The translations under genes were made by a program, and so were the position numbers. The notes beneath the pieces are model-generated. The model worked only from the letters and a program-made list of their open reading frames with translations, searched no databases and was not told the origin of the DNA. This document shows positions 7,150 to 15,774 of a stretch of 64,000 nt of DNA, piece after piece. The first letter of the stretch is position 1, and each line of letters begins with the position of its first letter. The DNA is from JANNPJ01 sp965200525 (GTDB lineage Bacteria > Actinomycetota > Actinomycetes > Actinomycetales > Kineosporiaceae), in the NCBI GenBank assembly GCA_965200525.1, contig OZ241368.1, positions 558,001 through 622,000 on the forward strand. Reading direction: 5' to 3'.

Positions 7150-8334
7150 GTGACGGGTGAACGTGATCTTCTCCAGACAGCAAAACCGATGACCGAGCCG
7201 AGCGCGCGCCGTTCCCGCCACGCGGCCGGCCCGGCCACCGATGCACCGGCTCGGGATCAGACGTTCCCGGAACCGGCCGGCCCTCCACCGAGTGCGGGCC
7301 TGGCTGCCGGCCGGCCCCGCTGGTTGCGTGGGGGTGTGCTGGTGGCGCTGGTCGTGGCCCTGGTCGCCGGCCTGCTGATCTACCGCGGCCGCGACAGCAG
7401 CACCCCCCTCGTGCCGGACACCCGAGCGATGGTCACCCCCCAGGTCGGGGTGTTCCGCGGCGACGACCCCGGCCAGGTCAAAGAATTCAGCACCTGGCTC
7501 GGACGCGACGTCACCTACGCCGAAACCTTCACCTTCCGCTCCACCTGGGCCCAGATCGCCGAACCCCAGACCCAACTGGCCACCTGGCAGAACACCGGCT
7601 ACCGGATGATCTACTCCGTCGCCCTCCTGCCCGACGAACCGGCCGACACCATCCAACGCGGCGCCACCGGCGAATACGACAAGTACTACACCGACCTCGC
7701 CCAACGCCTCATCGCCACCGGCCAGGCCAACGCCATCATCCGCCTCGGCTGGGAATTCAACATCCAAGGCTCCCGCTGGGCCACCCCCGACACCGCCTCC
7801 TTCATCGCCTTCTGGCGCCACGTCGTCGCCGCCATGCGCGCCCAACCCGGCCAGCAATTCCAATTCGACTTCAACCCCAACAACGGCGACTCCGCCTACG
7901 ACGCCGTCAACTACTACCCCGGCGACGACGTCGTCGACTACATCGGCATCGACGCCTACGACAACGCCTGGGCCACCGACTCCTACCCCTACCCCAACAA
8001 CTGCGACCAGACCTGCCGCACCAAAGCCCAAAAAACCGCCTGGGACAAATCCATCTACGGCGGCGCCCGCGGCCTCAAATTCTGGTCCACCTTCGCCCGC
8101 GAAAAACACAAACCCATGTCCATCCCCGAATGGGGAGTCTGGAACCGCACCGACGCCCACGGCGGCGGCGACGACCCCGACTACATCAAACGCATGCACA
8201 CCTTCATCACCGACCCCACCAACCGCGTCGCCTACCAGTCCTACTTCGAATACGACGGCGCCGACGGAACCCACCGCCTCATGACCACCTTCCCCCAATC
8301 CGGACAGACCTACAAAGACCTCTTCGCCAAGTAG
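7150..8334 (+). CDS. Membrane-anchored GH26-like glycoside hydrolase
   Basis: A 394-residue type II membrane protein: a proline-rich cytoplasmic tail, one membrane segment (about residues 61-78) and an extracellular catalytic domain. RLGWEFN (about 198-204) matches the acid/base strand of GH26 (RxxxExN) and SIPEWG (about 324-329) matches the nucleophile strand, so a beta-mannanase, endoxylanase or related activity is likely. GTG at 7150 and ATG at 7189 (MTEPSARRS) are both possible starts; neither has a clear ribosome-binding site. From about base 7430 onward the codons are unlike the rest of the window: Lys is nearly always AAA, Glu GAA and Gln often CAA, whereas neighbours use AAG, GAG and CAG. 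Confidence 0.82.
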   Translation: MTGERDLLQTAKPMTEPSARRSRHAAGPATDAPARDQTFPEPAGPPPSAGLAAGRPRWLRGGVLVALVVALVAGLLIYRGRDSSTPLVPDTRAMVTPQVGVFRGDDPGQVKEFSTWLGRDVTYAETFTFRSTWAQIAEPQTQLATWQNTGYRMIYSVALLPDEPADTIQRGATGEYDKYYTDLAQRLIATGQANAIIRLGWEFNIQGSRWATPDTASFIAFWRHVVAAMRAQPGQQFQFDFNPNNGDSAYDAVNYYPGDDVVDYIGIDAYDNAWATDSYPYPNNCDQTCRTKAQKTAWDKSIYGGARGLKFWSTFAREKHKPMSIPEWGVWNRTDAHGGGDDPDYIKRMHTFITDPTNRVAYQSYFEYDGADGTHRLMTTFPQSGQTYKDLFAK

Positions 8335-8356
8335 GCGCGGCCGGGCGACGGAACTC

Positions 8357-8533
8357 CTACACGAAAGGCTGCCAGCGCCGGTCGAGGAAGCGAATCGCGG
8401 CCGCGACGGCGAGAGTGGCCGCGGCCATCAGGAAGACGTCACCCGAACGCGGGTTCGGATGAGGGCGCCTGCCCGGTTGGGGCAGCTTGGGTGCGCGGGC
8501 CAGCAACTGCGGCGATGGCGGCTGAAGGGGCAT
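8357..8533 (-). CDS. Possible small single-pass membrane protein
   Basis: A 58-codon frame starting MPLQPPSPQLL with a proline-rich first half and one hydrophobic stretch (DVFLMAAATLAVAAAIRFL), ending WQPFV. A weak GGACGGAG lies upstream. No family was recognised. It fills the gap between the GH26-like and SulP genes and may equally be chance open frame in GC-rich DNA. Confidence 0.3.
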   Translation of the reverse strand: MPLQPPSPQLLARAPKLPQPGRRPHPNPRSGDVFLMAAATLAVAAAIRFLDRRWQPFV

Positions 8534-8808
8534 CGGCCGGCTCCGTCCTGAGAGTGGCTTCCGGACCGGAACCTGGTGGAACCACCGAGCAGCCGGCCTG
8601 TGAAGGTAGGATCGTGAATCTAACGTAACGTCAGATCCGTGGTCGGCACCGCCGCTCGCCCCAACGGCATATCAGCCATTCAGGCTGTGATTTCGGTCGC
8701 GAACGCACGACCAGGTGGGGCACAACACCGTGGTTGACCCTCCCGCTGCGGTAATTTCTGCTCAGCGGGCCCTCAGGAGCCGGCGTCGTCCTACAGATGG
8801 GCAGGTCC

Positions 8809-8859
8809 ATGAGCACGAGCACGGCCCCGAGCGGTCCCGAGTCGGGTCTCGCGCGTTGA
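8809..8859 (+). other. Possible 16-codon leader peptide before SulP
   Basis: ATG at 8809, preceded by GGGCAGG, opens a short frame (MSTSTAPSGPESGLAR) whose TGA stop overlaps the TTG at 8856 that could start the SulP transporter in another frame. It is either a translationally coupled leader or the real N terminus of SulP separated by a frameshift. Confidence 0.35.
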
Positions 8860-10373
8860 GCGTCTCCGTCACCGCTCGTACGGATGGCCCCCCGCCCGGC
8901 GCCCCCTCGGCGCGACCGGCATGGAAGCTCCCGGCCACGGTCGTGCGGGTCGAGGTTCTGGCCGGCCTGGTGGTGGCGCTGGCGCTCATCCCCGAGGCCA
9001 TCTCGTTCTCGATCCTGGCCGGCCTGGATCCGCGGGTCGGGCTGTTCGCCTCGTTCACCATGGCCGTGACCATCGCGATCACCGGTGGCCGGCCGGCCAT
9101 GATCTCGGCCGCGACCGGCTCGGTGGCCCTGGTCATCGCCCCCCTGGCCCACGACCACGGCCTGCCCTACGTCGTGGCCGCCGTGATCCTGGCCGGATTC
9201 GTGCAGGTGGGCCTCGGACTGCTCGGTGCCGCCCGGCTGATGCGGTTCGTCCCCCGCAGCGTCATGGTCGGCTTCGTCAACGCCCTCGCCATCCTGATCT
9301 TCACCGCCCAGCTGCCCAACCTGTTCGGTGTCCCCTGGCTGGTCTATCCCTTGCTCGCCCTGGCCTTGGCCATCATCGTGCTGCTGCCCCGGTTCACCAC
9401 CCTCGTGCCGGCCCCGCTGATCGCGATCGTCCTGGTCACCGCCATCACCATCAGCAGCCACACCCTGATCCCGACCGTTGGCGACGAGGGCCGCCTGCCC
9501 ACGTCGTTGCCGGTCCTGGGCCTTCCGGACATCCCGTGGACCATCGACACGCTGAAGATCATCGCCCCCTATGCCGTGGCCATCGCACTGGTCGGGCTGC
9601 TGGAGTCACTGTTGACGGCCAAGCTCGTCGACGACATCACCGACACCCATTCGGACAAGAATCGCGAGTCGTGGGGGCAGGGCATCGCGAACATCGTCAC
9701 CGGCTTCTTCGGCGGCATGGGTGGTTGCGCCATGATCGGCCAGACCATGATCAACGTGAAGGTCAGCGGCGCCCGAACCAGGCTTTCCACCTTCACGGCC
9801 GGGGTGCTGCTGCTGTGCCTCGTCCTACCCCTGGGGCCGCTGGTGGCCCGGATCCCGATGGCGGCGCTGACCGCCGTCATGGTGGTCGTTGCGGTCTCCA
9901 CCTTCGACTGGCACAGCGTGCGCCCGGCCACGCTGCGGCGAATGCCCCGCAGCGAGAGCGCGGTGATGGTCACCACCGTCGCCGTCGTGGTCGTCACCCA
10001 CGACCTGGCCTACGGCGTCATCGCCGGAGTCCTGTTGGCCAGCGTCCTGTTCGCCCGCCGGGTCGCTCACCTGGTCGAGGTCACCAGCGAACTGTCCGAG
10101 GACGGCGCCACCCGCACCTACGCGGTTCACGGTGAGGTGTTCTTCGCCTCCAGCAACGACCTGGTCTACCAGTTCGACTACGCCGGCGACCCGCCCACCG
10201 TCGTCATCGACCTGTCCGCGGCCCACGTCTGGGACGCCTCCTCGGTGGCCGCCCTCGACGCCATCACCACCAAGTACGCCACCCGCGGCAAGCAGGTCAC
10301 CATCCACGGGCTGAACCCGGCCAGCCGGTCCATGCACGAACGACTGGCCGGCCAACTCAACGGCGGGGCTTAG
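8856..10373 (+). CDS. SulP-family anion transporter with STAS domain
   Basis: About 505 residues from the TTG at 8856; an in-frame GTG at 8715 would add 47 residues that do not look like the family. The membrane domain has about ten hydrophobic segments starting at VEVLAGLVVALALIPEA, the classic SulP entry into TM1, with the conserved NRESWGQGIANIVTGFFGG region mid-protein. A C-terminal STAS domain (TYAVHGEVFFAS, VIDLSAAHVWDASSV) follows. Family members carry sulfate, bicarbonate or other anions across the plasma membrane. The gene is convergent with a PAP2 phosphatase whose open frame runs antisense into its last ~550 bases. Confidence 0.92.
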   Translation: MSVSVTARTDGPPPGAPSARPAWKLPATVVRVEVLAGLVVALALIPEAISFSILAGLDPRVGLFASFTMAVTIAITGGRPAMISAATGSVALVIAPLAHDHGLPYVVAAVILAGFVQVGLGLLGAARLMRFVPRSVMVGFVNALAILIFTAQLPNLFGVPWLVYPLLALALAIIVLLPRFTTLVPAPLIAIVLVTAITISSHTLIPTVGDEGRLPTSLPVLGLPDIPWTIDTLKIIAPYAVAIALVGLLESLLTAKLVDDITDTHSDKNRESWGQGIANIVTGFFGGMGGCAMIGQTMINVKVSGARTRLSTFTAGVLLLCLVLPLGPLVARIPMAALTAVMVVVAVSTFDWHSVRPATLRRMPRSESAVMVTTVAVVVVTHDLAYGVIAGVLLASVLFARRVAHLVEVTSELSEDGATRTYAVHGEVFFASSNDLVYQFDYAGDPPTVVIDLSAAHVWDASSVAALDAITTKYATRGKQVTIHGLNPASRSMHERLAGQLNGGA

Positions 10374-11123
10374 GGACGCCGGCCAGGCGCGCGCCGGCGA
10401 TCGGGTCGCGGCCGCGAAAGACACCAGCACGATCAAGGTTCCGACCAGAGCGTCGAGCCAGTAGTGGTTGGCCGTGGCGACGACGACGAACACGGTCGCC
10501 AGTGGGTGCAGCAGCCAGAGCCAGCGCCACCGGCTGCCATTGGCATAGATGAGGGCCAGTGCGACGAGGACCGCCCAGCCCACGTGCATGCTCGGCATGG
10601 CCGCGTACTGGTTGGCGAGAGCGTTGCTGCCGCTCGGGCCGTAGACGGACTGCCCGTGCACCAGGGCGATGTCGGTGAAGCCGGGCATCATCCGGGGCGG
10701 AGCCACCGGGAGCAGGATGTACACCACCAGCGAGATGCCCGTCGCGCTGAGCAGGGCCGAGCGCGTGCGCCGGTACGCGTCGGGACGGTAGAGGAACAAC
10801 CACAGCAGGCTCAGCCCGGTGACGCTCAGGTGGGCGAACCGGTAGAAAGTGTCGGCGGCGTCCGCGAGCCGGTCACTGTCCAGCAGCACAGCCTGCAGAT
10901 GCTGCTCAGCCGGCAGGTGCAGCCCGCGTTCGACGGCCAGCAGATCACGGGCATGGGCAAAAGCGCCCGCCTGGTCATGTCCGCCGAGCAGGCGACCGCC
11001 CTCGTAAACGGTCAGCAGAGTAATCAGCAGGAGAACTTCGAGCAGGAGCGATCTGGCCCGGATCGGAACCAGGAATCTTGGCTCCGTGCGGTCGAGAGCC
11101 TGAGACTTGCTGCGAATCAGCAT
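9825..11123 (-). CDS. PAP2-superfamily membrane phosphatase, open frame overruns into SulP antisense
   Basis: The first ~245 residues form a multi-pass PAP2/inositol-phosphoryl-transferase-like protein: LLLEVLLLITLLTVYEGG is TM1, AAMPSMHVGWAVLV (about 171-184) carries motif 2, and ATANHYWLDALVGT (about 217-230) carries the catalytic His-Asp motif. Proteins of this kind dephosphorylate or exchange head groups on lipid phosphates. The natural family end is near 10390. Beyond it the frame stays open for ~190 codons opposite SulP, giving low-complexity Gly/Asp-rich sequence. A one-base shift near there would stop at 10357, so a frameshift or lost stop is likely. Confidence 0.8.
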   Translation of the reverse strand: MLIRSKSQALDRTEPRFLVPIRARSLLLEVLLLITLLTVYEGGRLLGGHDQAGAFAHARDLLAVERGLHLPAEQHLQAVLLDSDRLADAADTFYRFAHLSVTGLSLLWLFLYRPDAYRRTRSALLSATGISLVVYILLPVAPPRMMPGFTDIALVHGQSVYGPSGSNALANQYAAMPSMHVGWAVLVALALIYANGSRWRWLWLLHPLATVFVVVATANHYWLDALVGTLIVLVSFAAATRSPARAWPASLSPAVELAGQSFVHGPAGRVQPVDGDLLAAGGVLGGDGVEGGHRGGVPDVGRGQVDDDGGRVAGVVELVDQVVAGGEEHLTVNRVGAGGAVLGQFAGDLDQVSDPAGEQDAGQQDSGDDAVGQVVGDDHDGDGGDHHRALAAGHSPQRGRAHAVPVEGGDRNDHHDGGQRRHRDPGHQRPQG

Positions 11124-11146
11124 GTTACGCAGGTGAGGCCCGGCTT

Positions 11147-11419
11147 TCAGGCCCGTGGGGGCCCAGCAACCGCGTCGACCATTTCGGCGCGAGCCAGAGG
11201 CGGGTCGGCGGCCCGGAGTAAATCCTGAGCCAGGGCCAGAAGACTGCGACGGGTCTGCCGGCTCAGGTCACGCAATTCGGCGGCAGCCGCTTCGTAGGAC
11301 AGGCGGTGCTGGATCATGATCACACCGACGCCGGCGCCGATCATGCGGTTGACCTCGACGCTCCCGTGCACGTCGTCGCCGGGCTGAGTCCACACCTGAG
11401 GCAACTGCTCGGGGCCCAT
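11147..11419 (-). CDS. Small ANTAR-domain protein
   Basis: Ninety residues, most of which are an ANTAR RNA-binding module: MIGAGVGVIMIQHRLSYEAA followed by AELRDLSRQTRRSLLALAQDLL matches the three-helix consensus. There is no sensor domain, so it may be a stand-alone antiterminator or the remnant of a longer GAF-ANTAR protein. ANTAR proteins bind tandem RNA hairpins and stop transcription termination. It lies 23 bases from the PAP2 start on the same strand. Confidence 0.75.
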   Translation of the reverse strand: MGPEQLPQVWTQPGDDVHGSVEVNRMIGAGVGVIMIQHRLSYEAAAAELRDLSRQTRRSLLALAQDLLRAADPPLARAEMVDAVAGPPRA

Positions 11420-11649
11420 CGATCACTCCGCTTCTGACCCGGCGGGGATCGAGCTTCGGCCTCCCGCTCACGCGCGGTGCGAAAGCCGTCGGCTCGACCA
11501 TCCGCACCCGCATACGACGCGGCCGAAAAGCGGTCACTTCGCCTTGCGACTGTAGCGCCGGATCCGGGCCGTCGCCAAGCGAAATGAGCGCGCTCGAGCG
11601 CGCACCGTCCTGCCACTGGACAGCAGCCCGAACTCGGGGCCGGCTTCTG

Positions 11650-12555
11650 CTACCAGTGCCGGGTGATGAACTCGCCGACGTCGTCGAGGGCCGCCCCGGC
11701 CTCGTCGAGCAGCCCGGTGTAGGCCTGGAAGACATGCGGGACGCCGGGCCAGACCTGCAACTGCACCGACACGTCGTCGCCGGCGGCCCGCCGGGCCAAC
11801 CGCACGGCGTCATCGAGCAGGATCTCGTGCGAGCCGACCTGGATCAGCAACGGCGGCAGACCGCTCAGATCGGCGAACAGCGGGCTGGCCGGGCCCGTGC
11901 CGGGGTCGACCGGGCCCAGGTAGTCACCGGCCCGCCGGCGCAGGCCGGCCTCGGTCAGAGAGGGGTCAGCCGCTGCCTTCGAGGTCATGCTCTCGCCGGT
12001 GATCGACAGGTCGACCCACGGCGAGATCAGCACCGCGCCGGCCGGCTGGGGCAAGCCGGCCTCACTCAGGCTCGCCAGCAGGCCGGTCGCCAACCCGCCA
12101 CCGGCGGACTCGCCGACGACGGCGATGTCGCCGGGCCGCACCCCGTCGGCGAGGAGGCCCCGATAGGCGTTCAGGACGTCGTTCGGGCCGGCCGGAAAGG
12201 GATGCTCGGGCGCCAGTCGGTAGTCGATCGAGACGGCGCGAGCGCCCGTGCGCCGGGTGATCTCGCCGGCCAGGCCCACCGAGAGGGCGGCCGACCCGAT
12301 GGCATATGCACCGCCGTGCAGGTAGAAGATCACCTTGTCGGAGACGCCGTTCGCCGGGCTGATGGTGACGACCGGCACGCCACCGAGCTCACCGGCGACC
12401 GATGTGACGTCTTGGGGCGCCGGCAACGAGCCCAGCATCTCCTCGAAGAGGACACGCTGCTCCAGGACGTCACCGCCCAGGTCGAGAGGTGAGTTACGCG
12501 CCATGGCGTCCAGCGCGTCTCGCTGCGACTGCGTCATCGTTTCTACCGTTCTCAT
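11650..12555 (-). CDS. Hormone-sensitive-lipase-type esterase
   Basis: A 301-residue alpha/beta hydrolase of the HSL (family IV) group. IFYLHGGAYAIGSA is the oxyanion HGGG region, VVGESAGGGLATGLL carries the nucleophile Ser, DDAVRLARRA the acid region, and GVPHVFQAY the catalytic His. The Met at 12537 (MTQSQRDALD) is an alternative start. It probably hydrolyses short-chain esters or a xenobiotic ester in the cytosol. It is divergent from a LysR gene, which is the likely activator. Confidence 0.9.
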   Translation of the reverse strand: MRTVETMTQSQRDALDAMARNSPLDLGGDVLEQRVLFEEMLGSLPAPQDVTSVAGELGGVPVVTISPANGVSDKVIFYLHGGAYAIGSAALSVGLAGEITRRTGARAVSIDYRLAPEHPFPAGPNDVLNAYRGLLADGVRPGDIAVVGESAGGGLATGLLASLSEAGLPQPAGAVLISPWVDLSITGESMTSKAAADPSLTEAGLRRRAGDYLGPVDPGTGPASPLFADLSGLPPLLIQVGSHEILLDDAVRLARRAAGDDVSVQLQVWPGVPHVFQAYTGLLDEAGAALDDVGEFITRHW

Positions 12556-12631
12556 GATGGTGGGGCCGGCCAGGTGATCCGGTCAGCCGATTGGATCGAG
12601 CCTCCACCCCGCCGGACTATGTGTCCAATGA

Positions 12632-13597
12632 ATGCTTGAGATGTACGATATTCAGGTGACGCATATTGAGCGGATCGACCTCAACCTGCTGGCCCCGCTG
12701 GCCGCCCTGCTGGAGGAACGGCACGTCTCGCGGGCGGCCCAGCGGGTCAGTCTCAGCCAGCCGGCGATGAGTCGGGCTCTGCAACGCCTGCGCGAGACCC
12801 TCGACGACGAACTGCTGGTCCGCAGCGGCAACGGCTACCAGCTCACCCCTCGGGCCCAGCGACTGCAGCGGCAACTGGAGACGATCCTGCCCGAACTCGA
12901 AGCCCTCTTCACCGAGCCGGTCTTCGACCCCGCCCAGGCCACCGAGACCTTCCGGGTCGCCGGAACCGACTATCCAGCAATTGCCTTCGGGCCTCCCCTG
13001 TTCCAGCAGGTGTTTCGCGCCTCCCCCGGGTCGCGGCTGGTGTTTCGAGCCTGGAACGACCAGGTTTTCGAGGACGTCGAACACGGCCTCACCGACCTCG
13101 CGTTCGCCGCCGGCACCGGTCCGGCCGGCCTGCGCTCGCAACCGCTGATCGACGACACCTTCGTCTGCCTGATGTCGGCCGATCACCCGCTGGCGAGCCG
13201 CTCGCGCCTGTCCACGCCGGAGTACCTGGACTGCTCCCACGTCGAGGTCGCGGTGGTGGCCGGGCACCAGACGCTGATCGACCGGCGACTGGCCGCCCCG
13301 CGTTCGGTCAGCCTGAGCGTGCCCTATCACTCGGCCGCGCCGCTGTCGGTGCGCGGAACCCACCTCGTGGCCACCCTGCCCTGGCGCCTCGTGGCTCAGT
13401 ACGCCACCGACCCCACCATGTGCATAGTGGCGGCTCCGGCCGAGATCGAGCCTCTGAACTACCTGATGGTCTGGCATCCGCGACTGGACGACGATCCGGC
13501 CCAGCGCTGGTTGCGGGCCACCGTCCACTCCACCATCAGTGACCTGCCGGAACCACCACTGCCGGCGGCGATCGTCCGTCATTCAAGAGCACTCTAA
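12632..13597 (+). CDS. LysR-family regulator (NodD/PcpR-like)
   Basis: The N-terminal winged helix is clear: IDLNLLAPLAALLEERHVSRAAQR, then LSQPAMSRALQRLRE. An effector-binding domain of ~220 residues follows. ATG at 12632 is used here, but GTG at 12656 (MTHIERIDLN) matches related proteins better. The divergent HSL-type esterase begins 76 bases away, with ATTGGA/TCCAAT half-sites (12590-12629) in the gap. Inducer unknown. Confidence 0.9.
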   Translation: MLEMYDIQVTHIERIDLNLLAPLAALLEERHVSRAAQRVSLSQPAMSRALQRLRETLDDELLVRSGNGYQLTPRAQRLQRQLETILPELEALFTEPVFDPAQATETFRVAGTDYPAIAFGPPLFQQVFRASPGSRLVFRAWNDQVFEDVEHGLTDLAFAAGTGPAGLRSQPLIDDTFVCLMSADHPLASRSRLSTPEYLDCSHVEVAVVAGHQTLIDRRLAAPRSVSLSVPYHSAAPLSVRGTHLVATLPWRLVAQYATDPTMCIVAAPAEIEPLNYLMVWHPRLDDDPAQRWLRATVHSTISDLPEPPLPAAIVRHSRAL

Positions 13598-13691
13598 GCC
13601 ACCGATATCTTCCAGCGGTGCCTGCGATATGCACGGCCCAAGCCTCGGTAAAAGTTTGAAAATCAACACTTTTTGATAGTTGATGTTTGAT

Positions 13692-13704
13692 TGGGAGCGC
13701 TCCA
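13692..13704. promoter_or_regulatory. LacI/CebR-type operator
   Basis: TGGGAGCGCTCCA contains a perfect 10-bp palindrome (GGAGCGCTCC) and matches 12 of 14 positions of the TGGGAGCGCTCCCA site bound by the cellobiose-responsive CebR/CelR repressors of Streptomyces and Thermobifida. It lies 65 bases before the CAP-domain gene. An AT-rich inverted repeat ATCAAC-N11-GTTGAT (13662-13684) precedes it. Confidence 0.7.
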
Positions 13705-13768
13705 TGGGGCTCGATGGCTGCTAATTTCCGACAAGCCAGTCAGATCCGCCGAACCGGGAGCTCCTGAA

Positions 13769-14833
13769 ATGCATCGTGAACCGCGCCGCTGGTACCAACA
13801 CTCAGTGATCAAGTTCGTCGTGCCGGCCGCGGTCCTGATGATCCTCGTGCTGGGCCTGGTCCCGTTGAGCCTGGGATCGTCCAAGGCGGTTCACACGCAG
13901 CTGTCCTCAGCGACTCTGGGCTCGGCCAACGCCGCCCTCACGTACACCCGGCCCGCGGCGACCGGCCATCACACCTTCCCCAAGCGCCACCACCACCGGC
14001 ACCACCCGAAGCCGACGCCGACCCCCACGACCCCCTCCACCACGCCGAGCGCCACCCCGACCACCCCGACCACCCCGGCCCCTTCGGACCCTCCCACGGC
14101 GCCGCCGACCACCGCGGTGGTCGACCCGACCCCGTCGGCCTCCACGAGCGGACCGAGCATCACCACACCGCCGGCCGACCCGACCACCACGGCCCCGGAA
14201 CCCGACCCCACCACCGCGGCGCCGACGGTCGACCCGACCACCCCGGGGCCCGACCCCACCACGCCGGCCCCCACCCCGACCACCCCAACCACGACCGTGC
14301 CGGTCACGACGCAGCCGACCACAGCGGCTCCGACCACCAGCCCGACCCCGAGCGCGCCCGCCTCCACCGGCGACGCCGCCCTGGAGGACGAGGTGATCGC
14401 GCTGACCAACGTCGAGCGGGCCAAGGTCGGGTGCGGCCCGGTCACCAAGGACGCCGCCCTGGTGACCGCCGCGCGCAAGCACGCCGGGTTCGAGCTGGCC
14501 AACCAGGCCGAGGGGCACCTCTTCCCAGGTGAGCAGGACCTCGGCACCCGCTTCACCGCTGCCGGTTACACCGGCTGGACCAGCATCGGCGAGAACGCCG
14601 CCGGCGGCCCGGGCGGAGTCTGGTGGGTCGACGCGCACTCGGTGATGTACGGCGGATCGTTCACCAAAACCGTCAACGGCGTCAGCACGACCTTCAACTC
14701 CGGCGGCTGGATGCAGGACGAGGGCCACCGCGACAACATCCTCAACTGCGGGTTCAAGGACATCGGGGTCGGCGCCGTGCGCGACGACAACGGCGCCATC
14801 TGGTGGAGCCAGGAGTTCGGCAACCGCGGCTGA
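13769..14833 (+). CDS. CAP/SCP-domain protein with Pro/Thr-rich stalk
   Basis: A 354-residue surface protein. After a short basic N terminus there is one membrane segment (VIKFVVPAAVLMILVLGLVPL, about 14-33), a His-rich patch (HHHRHH), a ~130-residue Pro/Thr-rich stalk, and a CAP (PR-1-like) domain from about residue 200. The CAP motifs are LTNVERAKVGCGPV, ARKHAGFELANQ, IGENAAGG and GHRDNILNCGFKDIGVG. The role of bacterial CAP proteins is poorly defined; wall or polymer binding is inferred. ATG at 13769 follows GGGAG. An upstream CebR-type operator suggests control by plant-polymer sugars. Confidence 0.88.
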   Translation: MHREPRRWYQHSVIKFVVPAAVLMILVLGLVPLSLGSSKAVHTQLSSATLGSANAALTYTRPAATGHHTFPKRHHHRHHPKPTPTPTTPSTTPSATPTTPTTPAPSDPPTAPPTTAVVDPTPSASTSGPSITTPPADPTTTAPEPDPTTAAPTVDPTTPGPDPTTPAPTPTTPTTTVPVTTQPTTAAPTTSPTPSAPASTGDAALEDEVIALTNVERAKVGCGPVTKDAALVTAARKHAGFELANQAEGHLFPGEQDLGTRFTAAGYTGWTSIGENAAGGPGGVWWVDAHSVMYGGSFTKTVNGVSTTFNSGGWMQDEGHRDNILNCGFKDIGVGAVRDDNGAIWWSQEFGNRG

Positions 14834-14893
14834 CGCCTTCGCGGGCGTGTCGTGCAGTGGCAGGCCCGGGCCCCGCGCAGTAGGAATGAAGCC

Positions 14894-15772
14894 GTGACAG
14901 ATCTGCAGACCTCAACCTTTCCCCTCGTCGGCCGGCCGGTGCACCGGGTCGGATTCGGCGCCATGCAACTGCCCGGCCGCGGGGTCATGGGCCCGCCTCG
15001 GGACCGTCAGGAGGCCCTCGCCGTCCTGAGAAGAGCGGTCGAGGCCGGCGTGAACCACATCGACACCGCCCAGTACTACGGCCCCGACGTGAGCAACGAG
15101 TTGATCCGCGCCGCACTGCACCCCTACCCGGACGATCTCGTTCTGGTCAGCAAGGTGGGCGCGGAACGGGATGAGAAGGGCGGCTGGATCTCGGCCCAGG
15201 AGCCGGCCCAGCTGCGCGCCGGGGTCGAGGCAAACCTGGCCGCCCTCGGGGTCGAGCGCCTCGGTGCGGTCAACCTGCGCCTGTCCGACCCGGGCCAGCC
15301 CGGGCCGACCGCGAACTTCGACGCCCAGCTCGACGAGATGATCGCGTTGCGCGAGGAGGGAAAGATCGCCGGGGTGGGCTTGAGCAACGTCAACCCGCAA
15401 CAGGTCCGCCACGCCCTGGAACGCACCCCGATCGCCTGCATCCAGAACGCGTACAACCTGCTGAGCCGCGACGACGAGCCGCTGGTGGAGCTCAGCCGCG
15501 AGCAGGGCATCGCCTACGTGCCGTTCTTCCCGCTCGGCTCGGCGTTCCCGGGCCTGCCCAAGGTCACCGAGCACCCCGAGGTCCGCGCGGCCGCCGAACG
15601 CCTCGGCGTCAGCGCCACCCAGGTCGGGCTGGCCTGGTTGCTCGGGCACTCCGAGAACATCCTGCTGATCCCGGGCACCTCCCAGCTGTCCCACCTCGAG
15701 GAGAACCTCCAGGCCGGGTCCGTCGTCCTCGACCCGCAGACGACCGCCACGCTGGACGCGCTCGCGGCCTGA
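14894..15772 (+). CDS. Aldo/keto reductase
   Basis: A 292-residue (beta/alpha)8 NADPH-dependent oxidoreductase. GVNHIDTAQYYGPDVSNELI contains the Asp and Tyr of the tetrad, VLVSKVGAERDEKGG the Lys, and LGVERLGAVNLRL replaces the usual active-site His region with Asn, a variation worth noting. LLIPGTSQLSHLEENL is the C-terminal cofactor phosphate loop. GTG at 14894 (MTDLQTST) is preferred over the longer frame. It is convergent with the epoxide hydrolase gene, with three short repeats between the stops. Confidence 0.87.
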   Translation: MTDLQTSTFPLVGRPVHRVGFGAMQLPGRGVMGPPRDRQEALAVLRRAVEAGVNHIDTAQYYGPDVSNELIRAALHPYPDDLVLVSKVGAERDEKGGWISAQEPAQLRAGVEANLAALGVERLGAVNLRLSDPGQPGPTANFDAQLDEMIALREEGKIAGVGLSNVNPQQVRHALERTPIACIQNAYNLLSRDDEPLVELSREQGIAYVPFFPLGSAFPGLPKVTEHPEVRAAAERLGVSATQVGLAWLLGHSENILLIPGTSQLSHLEENLQAGSVVLDPQTTATLDALAA

Positions 15773-15774
15773 TC

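Noticed and set aside
7123..8298. Large minus-strand open frame opposite the GH26-like gene, Gly/Val/Asp-rich
   Set aside because: It is a reverse-frame shadow created by the C-ending codons of the plus gene; low complexity and no start signal.
12590..12629. ATTGGA/TCCAAT inverted repeat before the LysR/esterase pair as an operator
   Set aside because: Arms are only six bases and 28 apart, too weak to list as a feature; noted in the LysR entry.
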